Source: UM-FILTER-36-13 sp964394835
Lineage (GTDB): Bacteria; Patescibacteriota; Patescibacteriia; UBA1558; GWA2-36-10
Direction of reading: 5' to 3'
Assembly (NCBI GenBank): GCA_964394835.1
Contig: CAYMZA010000006.1
Location: forward strand, 1 to 22,036
DNA: 22,036 nucleotides
Positions within the stretch are counted from its first letter, which is position 1. The number at the start of each line of letters is the position of its first letter. Below are positions 8,002 through 15,348 of the stretch, piece by piece. The position numbers and the translations under genes were made by a program. A model generated the notes under the pieces. That model saw only the letters and a list, made by a program, of their open reading frames with translations. It did no database searches and was not told the origin of the DNA.

Positions 8002-9078
8002 TTAAAAACCAGTGGGAGCATCTATCATACCACCACCTTTATTATGTGCTAATACCCCATCAGCAAAAAATGTATTACCCTGTACTGATTTTAAATTATA
8101 TGTTTTTACTTTTTCTGCAATATATTCAATATTAGTAATTCTTTTCCAGCCATCAATACTAAATACTTCATCAAAATTCTTTACTTTAAATACTTTCATT
8201 TTACTATCAGAATATGTAACATCTGGTTCTAAAGATGCCCAACCCTTAGTAACTGCATTACGAATATATATTGGATGCTCATTAGTTAATTTTAACTGTT
8301 TTCCATCTACTAATGATAGGACGTAGTAACCTTCTCTAAAAGGAGATTCTAATTCTAAAACTTTAGATTTAATATATCTATTATTACTATACCCCATAAC
8401 TATATCTCCTATTTGTATATCCTCTATATTCTTGTGTGAATAATCAGCTAATAATACTTTTGTGCCAGCTAAAAAACAACTGCCAGGAATTATAGGATTT
8501 ATGTATTCAGTAATATAATTAATACCAGCATTAGCCCAAACAAAGCCTTGTGGAGTTTCCTCTCCTATGCTTATTTCAGAATATTCACAAATACCAGTAC
8601 AATCTTCTTCTGCTACTTTAATCACATATTTAAAATATTCTTCATCTATATCGCTATCAAACTGATTTTCACTAAAAAATCTAAAATAAAACATACTAGA
8701 AGGATTTTCTACAGATACTATCTTAAAGTCATCATCAAATTCTGTTGTAGCTATTTCCACATAATTCTGAGAATTATAGGGATCACCTACATTAGATAAA
8801 TCTTCTACAGTATATGCTACAATCTTGTAATTTGTAGGATCATTCAACATTAAACCATATCCACCTATAGGGAAATCATTTGTCCCAGGAATAACCACTC
8901 TAGAAGTAGCCATATTCCTTACTCTTTTAATATCAGATAATAATTGATCTGAAGTAGATGTAAGTTTATACTTCACACTCCTTTTGTTGTTTATAACAAC
9001 AACAGTAGATATAACACCTATTAAAGCTATAACAACTAAAATTTCTATTAAAGTTAAACCTTCCCTCATTTTTTTCAT
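8002..9078 (-). CDS. GspH/FimT-like minor pilin with a C-terminal Hint autoprocessing domain
   Basis: This 358-residue protein joins two families. Residues 1-200 are a GspH/FimT-like pseudopilin: leader MKKMREG, then LTLIEILVVIALIGV with Glu at +5, a long helix, and a beta domain with Cys160 and Cys164. Residues 201-346 are a compact Hint domain of 146 residues. Block A starts at Cys201 (CFLAGTKVLLAD), block B is LTNEHP (Thr255, His258), and the C-terminal block ends FFADGVLAHN with His345-Asn346. No homing endonuclease is inserted. Lys347 follows Asn346, then a 12-residue tail KGGGMIDAPTGF. Family knowledge: Cys1, the block B Thr/His pair and terminal His-Asn carry out N-S acyl shift and Asn cyclisation. 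Without Cys, Ser or Thr at +1, standard splicing is not expected, but cleavage as in bacterial intein-like domains is. The gene follows pilD by 9 bases and heads the minor pilin cluster. Confidence 0.9.
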   Translation of the reverse strand: MKKMREGLTLIEILVVIALIGVISTVVVINNKRSVKYKLTSTSDQLLSDIKRVRNMATSRVVIPGTNDFPIGGYGLMLNDPTNYKIVAYTVEDLSNVGDPYNSQNYVEIATTEFDDDFKIVSVENPSSMFYFRFFSENQFDSDIDEEYFKYVIKVAEEDCTGICEYSEISIGEETPQGFVWANAGINYITEYINPIIPGSCFLAGTKVLLADYSHKNIEDIQIGDIVMGYSNNRYIKSKVLELESPFREGYYVLSLVDGKQLKLTNEHPIYIRNAVTKGWASLEPDVTYSDSKMKVFKVKNFDEVFSIDGWKRITNIEYIAEKVKTYNLKSVQGNTFFADGVLAHNKGGGMIDAPTGF

Positions 9079-9087
9079 AAAATTATA

Positions 9088-9864
9088 TTAAAATAAATTA
9101 AGATACCAATTATATATTACTTCACCATATAACATAGTTACAAAAGTAGCTAAAGCAAGAAAAGTACCAAAAGGTATTTCATTACCAAACTTTTTTTTCT
9201 TCATCAATAGTAATGTTATTGCTACTACACCACCTAGTATATAAGCTATGTACAAAGCTGTTAATATCATAGGCCAACCTAAGATAACACCCATTAAAAT
9301 ACCTAAAAGTATATCTCCTCCACCTATCCATTTACCCTTAGATATAGCATATTGTAAGTAGAAAAACCCACCACCTATAACTAAACCAATTAACAAGTTT
9401 AAAAAACTAAAACCTAAAAATATATTAGCTACAAATACAAACACTACTGCAGGCCATATAACAATATCTAAAATCAAAAAATACTTTAAGTCATAAACAA
9501 AGATTACTATCAAAAAACTAGATATAACAAACCAATTTAATATATGTAATATATCTTTAGTGTTTAAATATAGTATATTTAAACTAGGTACTAGATTAAT
9601 AAACACTAAAACAAAGGCTAATGCAGCAGCCATTTCTACTAAAGGATACTGCCTAGAAAACCTATGCTGACAATACCTACATCTCCCTTTTAAGAATATA
9701 TAACTAAAAACAGGTACTAAGTCCTTAGCATACAGTCTATGTTTACAAAACAAGCATTTAGAAGAACCTTTAATAAATGATTCTTGTCTATGTAGTCTAA
9801 ATATAACCACATTTAAAAAACTACCTATTAAAAACCCTAAGATTGTAATAAAAACTACTATCAT
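9088..9864 (-). CDS. pilD: Prepilin peptidase / N-methyltransferase (A24 family)
   Basis: This 258-residue polytopic membrane protein cleaves prepilin leaders after glycine and methylates the new N terminus. Seen: an N-terminal helix with GFLIGSFLNVVIFR, the family start, and the cytoplasmic domain with two CxxC pairs (Cys37/Cys40 and Cys62/Cys65). The catalytic aspartates are Asp125 in VYDLKYFLILD and Asp184 in GGGDILLG. The length is normal for the bifunctional form. It serves the five prepilins encoded on either side. Upstream is an extended -10 sequence ending 9 bases before the ATG with no Shine-Dalgarno, so the transcript may be nearly leaderless. It lies between an unrecognised anchored protein and the Hint pilin gene. 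Confidence 0.95.
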   Translation of the reverse strand: MIVVFITILGFLIGSFLNVVIFRLHRQESFIKGSSKCLFCKHRLYAKDLVPVFSYIFLKGRCRYCQHRFSRQYPLVEMAAALAFVLVFINLVPSLNILYLNTKDILHILNWFVISSFLIVIFVYDLKYFLILDIVIWPAVVFVFVANIFLGFSFLNLLIGLVIGGGFFYLQYAISKGKWIGGGDILLGILMGVILGWPMILTALYIAYILGGVVAITLLLMKKKKFGNEIPFGTFLALATFVTMLYGEVIYNWYLNLF

Positions 9865-9873
9865 AGTAGTCTT

Positions 9874-9884
9874 ATTATATCATA
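9874..9884 (-). promoter_or_regulatory. Candidate extended -10 promoter of pilD
   Basis: The minus strand reads TATGATATAAT here, a consensus -10 with the TGn extension. The best -35 is a poor TTAGGA 18 bases upstream. The hexamer ends 9 bases before the pilD ATG, so the predicted 5' leader would be only about 2-3 bases. Confidence 0.45.
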
Positions 9885-9904
9885 TTCTATTAGATATTCC
9901 TAAT

Positions 9905-10345
9905 CTATTGCTTAGAAATACACTCCATTATTATATTGCTATTTATTCTACATTTACCACCCTTAGAATTAAGAATATTCCACACAGGCCAAGAATTATT
10001 TAAACTAAACTCAATTAAATACTGTTCCCCGTCACTAATATATGTACCTGATCTTTTCCACTTAAAGTTACGGTTAAAATAATTTAAATCACCTACTTCA
10101 TTAAAACCATTATTACTTAAACTTTCTATTTCTTCTAAACTTACTTTTGCAGCTTTAGGATATTCATTAAACTTATCATAATATCTTTCTAACCCAGTAG
10201 CAAAAGTATTAGATTGACTAACAAAAGTTAAATCATAACTACGACTATTATTATATCTTACAACAAAAACTATACCTATTATTATAATAATAATACCTAC
10301 AATCATTAAAATCTTATTCTTCTTACTATAATTAAACATATCCAT
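9905..10345 (-). CDS. Unrecognised single-anchor exported protein in the pilin cluster
   Basis: I do not recognise a named family. The 146-residue product has a basic start, one very hydrophobic helix (about 13-29, rich in isoleucine), then an extracytoplasmic domain. TGLERYYDKFNEYPKAAKVS recalls the first beta-loop region of type IV pilins (YY..N..YP). The helix has no G-(F/L/M)-xxxE prepilin processing site, so PilD probably does not cleave it. Two cysteines lie near the C terminus (CRINSN and ECISK). The start is uncertain. The ATG at 10345 abuts a TATAAT, and transcription from that box would begin near the second ATG at 10339, giving a 144-residue leaderless product. No Shine-Dalgarno precedes either. 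It lies between pilin and pilD, so a pilus-associated or pilin-like role is plausible but unproven. Confidence 0.7.
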   Translation of the reverse strand: MDMFNYSKKNKILMIVGIIIIIIGIVFVVRYNNSRSYDLTFVSQSNTFATGLERYYDKFNEYPKAAKVSLEEIESLSNNGFNEVGDLNYFNRNFKWKRSGTYISDGEQYLIEFSLNNSWPVWNILNSKGGKCRINSNIIMECISKQ

Positions 10346-10374
10346 ATTATACCATAATATAAAACCCCTGTATA
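10346..10374 (-). promoter_or_regulatory. Candidate promoter for the gene at 9905-10345, overlapping the pilin terminator
   Basis: On the minus strand, TATACA (10374-10369) is followed after 17 bases by TATAAT (10351-10346), with TGG before the hexamer giving an extended -10. The -35 lies in the loop and stem of the pilin terminator. The predicted start falls at about 10339, exactly at an in-frame ATG. Confidence 0.5.
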
Positions 10375-10386
10375 CACAGAGGTTTT
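10361..10386 (-). terminator. Intrinsic terminator after the major pilin gene
   Basis: As RNA from the minus strand the sequence forms a 10-pair stem (AAAACCUCUG with CAGGGGUUUU, one G-U pair) around the six-base loop UGUAUA. The 3' arm itself ends in UUUU, followed by AUAUUAU. It sits 28 bases after the pilin stop at 10415. On the plus strand the same pair is a C/A mismatch, so the structure favours minus-strand RNA. Confidence 0.7.
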
Positions 10387-10414
10387 ATTACTCTAAACAT
10401 TATAAATTATCGTA

Positions 10415-10828
10415 TTATGGTGTTGCGGTACAACCATCTTCTGTACAAGTAACAGATCTGCCTCCTGTATCTTCTGCGGTAAAAGAAAAAGTATCATCAC
10501 TAATAGGTGAATTACAGAATCCATAACTCCATCCAGAATAACTTGTTAAACTTGGCCATTCAGCAGTTGTACTATCACATACTTTTGTTCCAGCGGTTAT
10601 ATTATTTGATCCATTACAATCATTGGATCCATCATGAGTCAATTCCTGCCCTTCATCAATACATATAATAGCTGCAGCTATAGTTTGACTAAAAAGACCT
10701 TGTACAGCAGCTTGTCTACCCTTTTCACGAGCAGTGTTTAAATTAACAACAGCTACAGAGGATAATATACCTATTATAGCTATTACCACTAGCAGTTCTA
10801 CCAAAGTAAAACCTTTTTTATTTTTCAT
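10415..10828 (-). CDS. Type IV pilin, probable major subunit
   Basis: This 137-residue prepilin has the short leader MKNKKG, cleaved before Phe7, then FTLVELLVVIAIIGILSSVAVV with Glu11 at mature +5. The helix continues as NLNTAREKGRQAAVQ, standard for type IV pilins. The C-terminal domain is small with cysteines at 56, 71, 84, 105, 128 and 133, a number and placement allowing up to three disulfides. I call it the major subunit because it has its own candidate promoter, the strongest ribosome-binding site in the region (AAAGGAG, 7 bases from the ATG) and its own terminator, unlike the minor pilin genes. It follows pilC with a 110-base gap. That the fibre is made of this protein is inference; another pilin could exist elsewhere. 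Confidence 0.9.
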   Translation of the reverse strand: MKNKKGFTLVELLVVIAIIGILSSVAVVNLNTAREKGRQAAVQGLFSQTIAAAIICIDEGQELTHDGSNDCNGSNNITAGTKVCDSTTAEWPSLTSYSGWSYGFCNSPISDDTFSFTAEDTGGRSVTCTEDGCTATP

Positions 10829-10835
10829 GTTTTTT

Positions 10836-10842
10836 CTCCTTT
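10836..10842 (-). promoter_or_regulatory. Strong ribosome-binding site of the pilin gene
   Basis: The minus strand reads AAAGGAG, then seven bases (AAAAAAC), then the ATG at 10828. It supports this start and high translation; most other genes here lack such a match. Confidence 0.8.
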
Positions 10843-10905
10843 GTATATACAGTAATTAAAACTTGGAATTCCTTAAGCTCTAATTAAACTATATATTATT
10901 AAATT

Positions 10906-10947
10906 AATTATATATATATTATATCATATTTTGACAAACTATGCTAA
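10906..10947 (-). promoter_or_regulatory. Candidate pilin promoter and leader start
   Basis: The minus strand has TATGATATAAT at 10928-10918, a consensus extended -10, with TTAGCA 18 bases upstream (10947-10942) inside the end of pilC. A second, weaker possibility is TTGTCA (10936-10931) with TATAAT at 10911-10906. The first would give a leader of roughly 80 bases containing back-to-back palindromes GGAATTCC and CTTAAG (10865-10877) before the ribosome-binding site. The gap 10829-10938 holds nothing else that I can see. Confidence 0.5.
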
Positions 10948-12150
10948 TCCTTGTGCTACTTGAAACATAGGCATTATAATAGCTGCTACCATACCACCTA
11001 CTCCTACACCCATAATAATTAAGATGATAGGTTCAACTAAAGCAGTTAAGCCTAAAACTAAATTATCTACTTCTCTGGTATAGAAACCACTTAACCTATT
11101 TAATACTTCATCTAACTTACCTGTTTTTTCTCCCAAGATAATCATTTGAGAAAGCATTTTAGGAATTAAATCAGAGTGTTGAAATATTGTAGCCATAGAA
11201 TTACCATCCTCTACCTCTTTCACAGTATCTAAAATTATACTTTGATATGCTTTGTTATCAACTACCTCAGCTGTAACTTTTAACCCTATTGTAATTGGCA
11301 CACCACCCTGAATTAAAACAGCTAAACTTCTAGTAAAACGAACTATGTATATCTTTTTATATATATTACCAAATATTGGCATTTTAATCTTTAAAGCATC
11401 CCATGCTAAACGACCTAATTTAGAGCTAGCCCATATTTTTAATAATATAATAGCTAAAACAAAAAGAACAATAATTAACACCCAGTATGTAGACATAAAA
11501 CTAGAAACATTCATTAAAACTTGAGTTAAAAATGGTAGTTCAGCTCCAGTTTCTGTTAACATTTGTGTCATTTTAGGCATAACAAAGACCATCATTAAAA
11601 AGCCAACTGCTACCATACTGAAAATTATGAACAAAGGATAGATCATAGCTCCTTTAATTTTAGACATTAAATCATAGTCTTTTTCCATTTGATCTGCTAA
11701 ATATTCTAAAACTTCATCTAATTTACCAGATGTTTCACCAGATTTAACCATTGAGGTGTAAAAATGAGAAAAAATATTAGAATGTTTAGATAAAGCTGAA
11801 GATAATTTCATACCACCATCTACACTATCAGCTATTTGAGATATCTTTTCGGAAAAATCAGGGTTACTAGTTTGTTGAGATAGTATCTGTAATGCTTCTA
11901 CTATTGGTACTGTAGCAGCAATCATAACTGATAATTGACGAGAGAAGATAACTAAATCTTTTTGACCTACTCTACTTAAATTCATTTGCAAAAGAGACTT
12001 CTTTTTTTTCAAAGTAGTTTCTGTTAAAGAAAGTACAATTAAACCTTTTTCACTTAAAAGCTCTGCAGCTTCACCCTCAGTAACCGCTTCTACTGTTCCT
12101 GTAGACATTCTACCCTCTTTTGTTCTTGCTTTGTATTTGTATACTGCCAT
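10939..12150 (-). CDS. pilC: Type IV pilus inner-membrane platform protein PilC (GspF family)
   Basis: This 403-residue polytopic protein links the PilB motor to pilin polymerisation in the inner membrane. Seen: the start AVYKYKARTKEGRMSTGTV typical of GspF/PilC, and two cytoplasmic helical GspF domains. Each carries the signature SGETSGKLDEVL (about 137-148) or LGEKTGKLDEVL (about 339-350). Hydrophobic helices lie near 169-193, 221-238 and 370-395, and the C terminus ends IIMPMFQVAQGLA. Length and layout are normal. It starts 3 bases after the pilT-like gene's stop, so it is the last gene of the pilM-to-pilC operon. The pilin promoter begins inside its final codons. Confidence 0.95.
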   Translation of the reverse strand: MAVYKYKARTKEGRMSTGTVEAVTEGEAAELLSEKGLIVLSLTETTLKKKKSLLQMNLSRVGQKDLVIFSRQLSVMIAATVPIVEALQILSQQTSNPDFSEKISQIADSVDGGMKLSSALSKHSNIFSHFYTSMVKSGETSGKLDEVLEYLADQMEKDYDLMSKIKGAMIYPLFIIFSMVAVGFLMMVFVMPKMTQMLTETGAELPFLTQVLMNVSSFMSTYWVLIIVLFVLAIILLKIWASSKLGRLAWDALKIKMPIFGNIYKKIYIVRFTRSLAVLIQGGVPITIGLKVTAEVVDNKAYQSIILDTVKEVEDGNSMATIFQHSDLIPKMLSQMIILGEKTGKLDEVLNRLSGFYTREVDNLVLGLTALVEPIILIIMGVGVGGMVAAIIMPMFQVAQGLA

Positions 12151-12153
12151 ATA

Positions 12154-13215
12154 TTAAAAATTCTTTTTAAATACCTCTGGATTAGATGCTTGTATAGCAG
12201 CATCTTCTGCTTTTAAATCACCTACTTTTACTAATTCTAATAGTGATTTATCTAAGTTTATCATACCTTCATATTTAGATGTTTGCATAACACTTTCTAG
12301 TTGTTTTAAATTATTACTCTTTATACTAGTCTGTACAGCTGTAGTTGTGGTTAACACTTCATTAGCTATAGTTAAACCACCAGATGCTTTAGGTAATAGT
12401 CTTTGTGATATAACTCCTGTAAGATTATTGGCTAAAGTATTTTTTGCCCATTCTAATCTAGATTCATCTATATTACTTAAAAATCTTTCCAAAGAAGATA
12501 TAACTGAATCTGCTGATAGTATAATAATAACTAATTTACCAGATTCAGACAATTCTAAGATAGATTCTTCCAAATTATCTTCATTAACAGAACTTACAAA
12601 TAGTACATCAATATCTTCATCTTTAGCATTATTAACTCCTTCAAGAAAAGAATTAACATCTTTACCCACTTCTCTTTGCTCTATAATACATTGATTATTA
12701 ACAAATAAATATTCAATTGGTTTTTCTAAAGTTTGTATATGTAAACCTTTATTTTGATTTAGTGTTTCTATTAAACTAGCAACAGTTGTTGTTCTACCAC
12801 TATTAAAAGGTCCTGTTACTATTAATAATCCTTTGTCATGATTTAATAATTGTAAAATAGCATCTGGAATATTTAATTGTTTTGGTGATAATATATAATT
12901 GGGTATTAATCGAAGAGAAATTGCTAAATATCCCTTTTGATAGAAAACCTTAGCTCTAAAACGAGATTTATCTGCCCAAGTATATATTGTAACTATTTCT
13001 TTTTTCTGTTTTAATTTTTCTTGATCTTCTTTACTAAGAAAAGAATCTACAATACCTGTAATAATGTCGGGTGTAAGTACTTTTTCTTCAACTAAGGTGG
13101 TTAATATACCACCTACCCTTAAAACAGGATTAGAACCTGCTACTAAATGAATATCAGTAGCTTTTCTTTCAGAAGCTATGCTTAAAATACTGTTGATGTA
13201 TAGTGTATCAGCCAT
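12154..13215 (-). CDS. pilT: PilT-like ATPase paralogue with degenerate nucleotide-binding motifs
   Basis: The 353-residue protein aligns along its whole length with the retraction ATPase PilT. It has an N-terminal domain with ATDIHLVAGSNPVLRVGG (19-36), a RecA-like core, and a C-terminal domain with SQRLLPKASGG. The catalytic elements are eroded. The Walker A reads GPFNSGRTTT (135-144), with Arg141 in place of the essential lysine. The Asp box TIEDPIEY is TLEKPIEY. The Walker B glutamate of GE(M/I)RD is lost (FVSSVNED, 206-213). The His box HTNSA is SADSV (234-238). Arginines in the N-terminal domain (SRFRAKVFYQ) remain. The frame is intact with no sign of decay, so it is probably kept as a non-hydrolysing structural or regulatory partner. 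It lies in the operon between the receiver protein and pilC with 2-3 base gaps. A true retraction ATPase, if any, must be elsewhere. Confidence 0.88.
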   Translation of the reverse strand: MADTLYINSILSIASERKATDIHLVAGSNPVLRVGGILTTLVEEKVLTPDIITGIVDSFLSKEDQEKLKQKKEIVTIYTWADKSRFRAKVFYQKGYLAISLRLIPNYILSPKQLNIPDAILQLLNHDKGLLIVTGPFNSGRTTTVASLIETLNQNKGLHIQTLEKPIEYLFVNNQCIIEQREVGKDVNSFLEGVNNAKDEDIDVLFVSSVNEDNLEESILELSESGKLVIIILSADSVISSLERFLSNIDESRLEWAKNTLANNLTGVISQRLLPKASGGLTIANEVLTTTTAVQTSIKSNNLKQLESVMQTSKYEGMINLDKSLLELVKVGDLKAEDAAIQASNPEVFKKNF

Positions 13216-13217
13216 TA

Positions 13218-13589
13218 TTATTTATTTAAAACTTTTTTAATTTTGCCAATAACTTCACTAGGAACAAAATGAGCTTTAATTAAGTACGAATCAGCACCTA
13301 AATCTAAACATTTATCAATATCATCTTTTTGAGCATAGTTTGTTAATACTATAACTGGGATATCTTTAGTATTTTCATCTTTTTTTAATGCTTCTAGTAC
13401 TTCAAAACCATTCATTTTAGGTAGATTTAAGTCTAAGAGTATAAGGTTAGGTATTTCTTTTTGAGCTAGTTTAAAACCTTCTTCTCCATCTACAGCTGAA
13501 TATACTTGATAACCCTCTTTTTCAAGTTTCATAACATACATTTCTAAAAGAAACTCATCATCTTCTACTATTAATATTCTATTATCCAT
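13218..13589 (-). CDS. Stand-alone CheY-like response regulator receiver
   Basis: This 123-residue single receiver domain has no output domain. Seen: the acidic triad Glu9-Asp10-Asp11, phospho-acceptor Asp53 in LLDLNLPKMNG, switch residue Thr83 in IVLTNY, and Lys105 in YLIKAHFVP. All are in canonical places, so it should be phosphorylated. The usual KPF after the lysine is KAHF. No histidine kinase lies in the window. Its position between pilB and the pilT-like gene, with gaps of 16 and 2 bases, implies it regulates the pilus motor, perhaps by binding an ATPase or PilC, as CheY-like proteins do in other twitching systems. That role is inference. Confidence 0.92.
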   Translation of the reverse strand: MDNRILIVEDDEFLLEMYVMKLEKEGYQVYSAVDGEEGFKLAQKEIPNLILLDLNLPKMNGFEVLEALKKDENTKDIPVIVLTNYAQKDDIDKCLDLGADSYLIKAHFVPSEVIGKIKKVLNK

Positions 13590-13605
13590 ATATTTAATTT
13601 ATTAA

Positions 13606-15339
13606 TTAAAGATTACTTAATCTTAACACTTCTTCAGCACTTGTTAAACCTGCAAGAGATTTTAATACTGCATCTTGTTCTATTGAAGTAAAATGTTGTT
13701 TAACTAATTCTTTTTCTACATCTGATCTATGAAAACCTTTAGCAATTAAATCTTTTATCTCTTTTGTTATGTCTATAACTTCAGAAACGGCTAATCTACC
13801 TTTGTAACCTGCTTTAGTACAGTGAGTACATCCTTTACCCTTATAAAAGGTAAGATTATCAATATCAAACTCTTCATAAATAGCTTGTTTTGGTATACTA
13901 TTTAATATTTCTTTCATTTTATCTAAAATATCTTTAGGTAATTTATCTTTTACTTTACATTTTTCACAAAGTTTACCTACTAATCTTTGAGCTATAACTA
14001 TATTAAGGGTATTAGCTAAAAGAAATGGTTCTACATGCATATCAAACAATCTAGGTATAGCTCCTAAAGCACTATTAGTATGTAATGTAGTTAAAACAAA
14101 ATGTCCTGTTAAACCAGCATGAATAGCTAACTCAGCAGTTTCATTATCTCTAATTTCTCCTACCATTATAATATCGGGATCTTGTCTTAATATTGCCCTT
14201 AAACCAGTAGCAAATGTAAACTTTATTTCTGGCCTAACCTGAGATTGATTAACTCCTGGTATGTAATATTCTATTGGATCTTCTAAAGTAACTATATTCA
14301 CATCTTCTTTGTTTAAATAACTTAAAGCAGAAAATAGTGTAGTTGATTTACCAGATCCAGTAGGACCAGTTACTAAGAATAATCCATTTGGTGCTTTTAT
14401 GCTTTTTTCAATTAATTTTAATTGTAATCCTCTAAAACCATTATCTGCAAATGTAGGTGCTTTTTCTGGTGTTTCTAATATACGCATTACTACTTTTTCA
14501 TAACCTAGCAAAGGTATAGTTGAAATACGGAAATCTATATCTCTATTATGTATATTCATGTGTATACGACCATCCTGTGGTATTCTAGTTTCATCAAGCT
14601 TCATATTAGCCATTACCTTTATTCTAGAAACTAAAGCTGAGTGAACGTATATAGGTAAAACAATAGTAGTATGTAATACACCATCTATCCTATATCTAAC
14701 CTTACTTTGAGTACCAACAGGTTCAATATGTATATCTGACGCTCTTCCTTCTATAGCATGTCGTAAAACAACAGATACAATCTTAGAAACAGGAGCACTT
14801 TTAACTACATCGGAGCTTTCTTCTTCTGGTATTTCTAAATCTTTAGGTGCAAATATAGCTTCTGCAGTGTCTAAGGCTTCCCCTACTTCCTCTCCTAAGC
14901 TCTCATATTGCTTTAAGGCGAAGTTAAAACTATCTTGTGATATAATATAGTATTTAACCTTATTTTCATTCTTACGAGCTAAAAAATTTAAAGCTTCTAT
15001 AGCTTTAAAATTACTAGGGTTAACTAACCCTGCTTCTATATTTTTACCATCTTGATTAAATACAACTAGATTATAGCTTTCAGCTAAATCTTGAGGTAGT
15101 ATATTTAAAATAGTAGAAGGAATAGTCTTACCTATTAAACTAATATACTCAATTTCATAGAAAAAACTCTTAGCCTCACACCATTTTTCATCATCTATTA
15201 CAATAATATAACGAATTTCTTTTTCCACTTCTTCAAAAGATGTAAAATCTTTTTTTAAAAGTGTGTTATACTGTTCGTCATTTAAAAATTTATTACTTTT
15301 TAGAAAATCTAAAAATTTTGTAAAAGCTTGTTTATTCAT
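13606..15339 (-). CDS. pilB: Pilus extension ATPase PilB (GspE family)
   Basis: This 577-residue hexameric cytoplasmic ATPase powers pilin polymerisation. Seen: an N-terminal GspE/PilB domain (about 1-150); ASDIHIEP (200-207) opening the second domain; Walker A GPTGSGKST with Lys331; Asp box TLEDPIEY (351-358); Walker B DIIMVGEIRD with Glu395; and His box TLHTNSA with His420. A four-cysteine zinc motif has Cys458/Cys461 and Cys504/Cys507. All catalytic residues are intact, in clear contrast with the PilT-like protein two genes downstream. The zinc loop between the cysteine pairs is about 42 residues. It lies in the operon between a small membrane protein (9-base gap) and the receiver gene. 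Confidence 0.97.
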   Translation of the reverse strand: MNKQAFTKFLDFLKSNKFLNDEQYNTLLKKDFTSFEEVEKEIRYIIVIDDEKWCEAKSFFYEIEYISLIGKTIPSTILNILPQDLAESYNLVVFNQDGKNIEAGLVNPSNFKAIEALNFLARKNENKVKYYIISQDSFNFALKQYESLGEEVGEALDTAEAIFAPKDLEIPEEESSDVVKSAPVSKIVSVVLRHAIEGRASDIHIEPVGTQSKVRYRIDGVLHTTIVLPIYVHSALVSRIKVMANMKLDETRIPQDGRIHMNIHNRDIDFRISTIPLLGYEKVVMRILETPEKAPTFADNGFRGLQLKLIEKSIKAPNGLFLVTGPTGSGKSTTLFSALSYLNKEDVNIVTLEDPIEYYIPGVNQSQVRPEIKFTFATGLRAILRQDPDIIMVGEIRDNETAELAIHAGLTGHFVLTTLHTNSALGAIPRLFDMHVEPFLLANTLNIVIAQRLVGKLCEKCKVKDKLPKDILDKMKEILNSIPKQAIYEEFDIDNLTFYKGKGCTHCTKAGYKGRLAVSEVIDITKEIKDLIAKGFHRSDVEKELVKQHFTSIEQDAVLKSLAGLTSAEEVLRLSNL

Positions 15340-15348
15340 ACACTATAT

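Noticed and set aside
8012..8799. Plus-strand open frames opposite the Hint-bearing pilin
   Set aside because: The minus frame has unmistakable Hint and pilin motifs along its length; the plus frames show no family match.
8600..9078. The Hint region as an active self-splicing intein within a pilin
   Set aside because: The residue after the terminal Asn is Lys and only 12 residues follow, so there is no C-extein worth ligating and no standard +1 nucleophile. Cleavage or ligation to another nucleophile fits better.
10865..10877. An operator made of palindromes GGAATTCC and CTTAAG in the pilin leader
   Set aside because: They are short, overlap by one base, are expected by chance in AT-rich DNA and have no spaced second half-site; I mention them only in the promoter entry.
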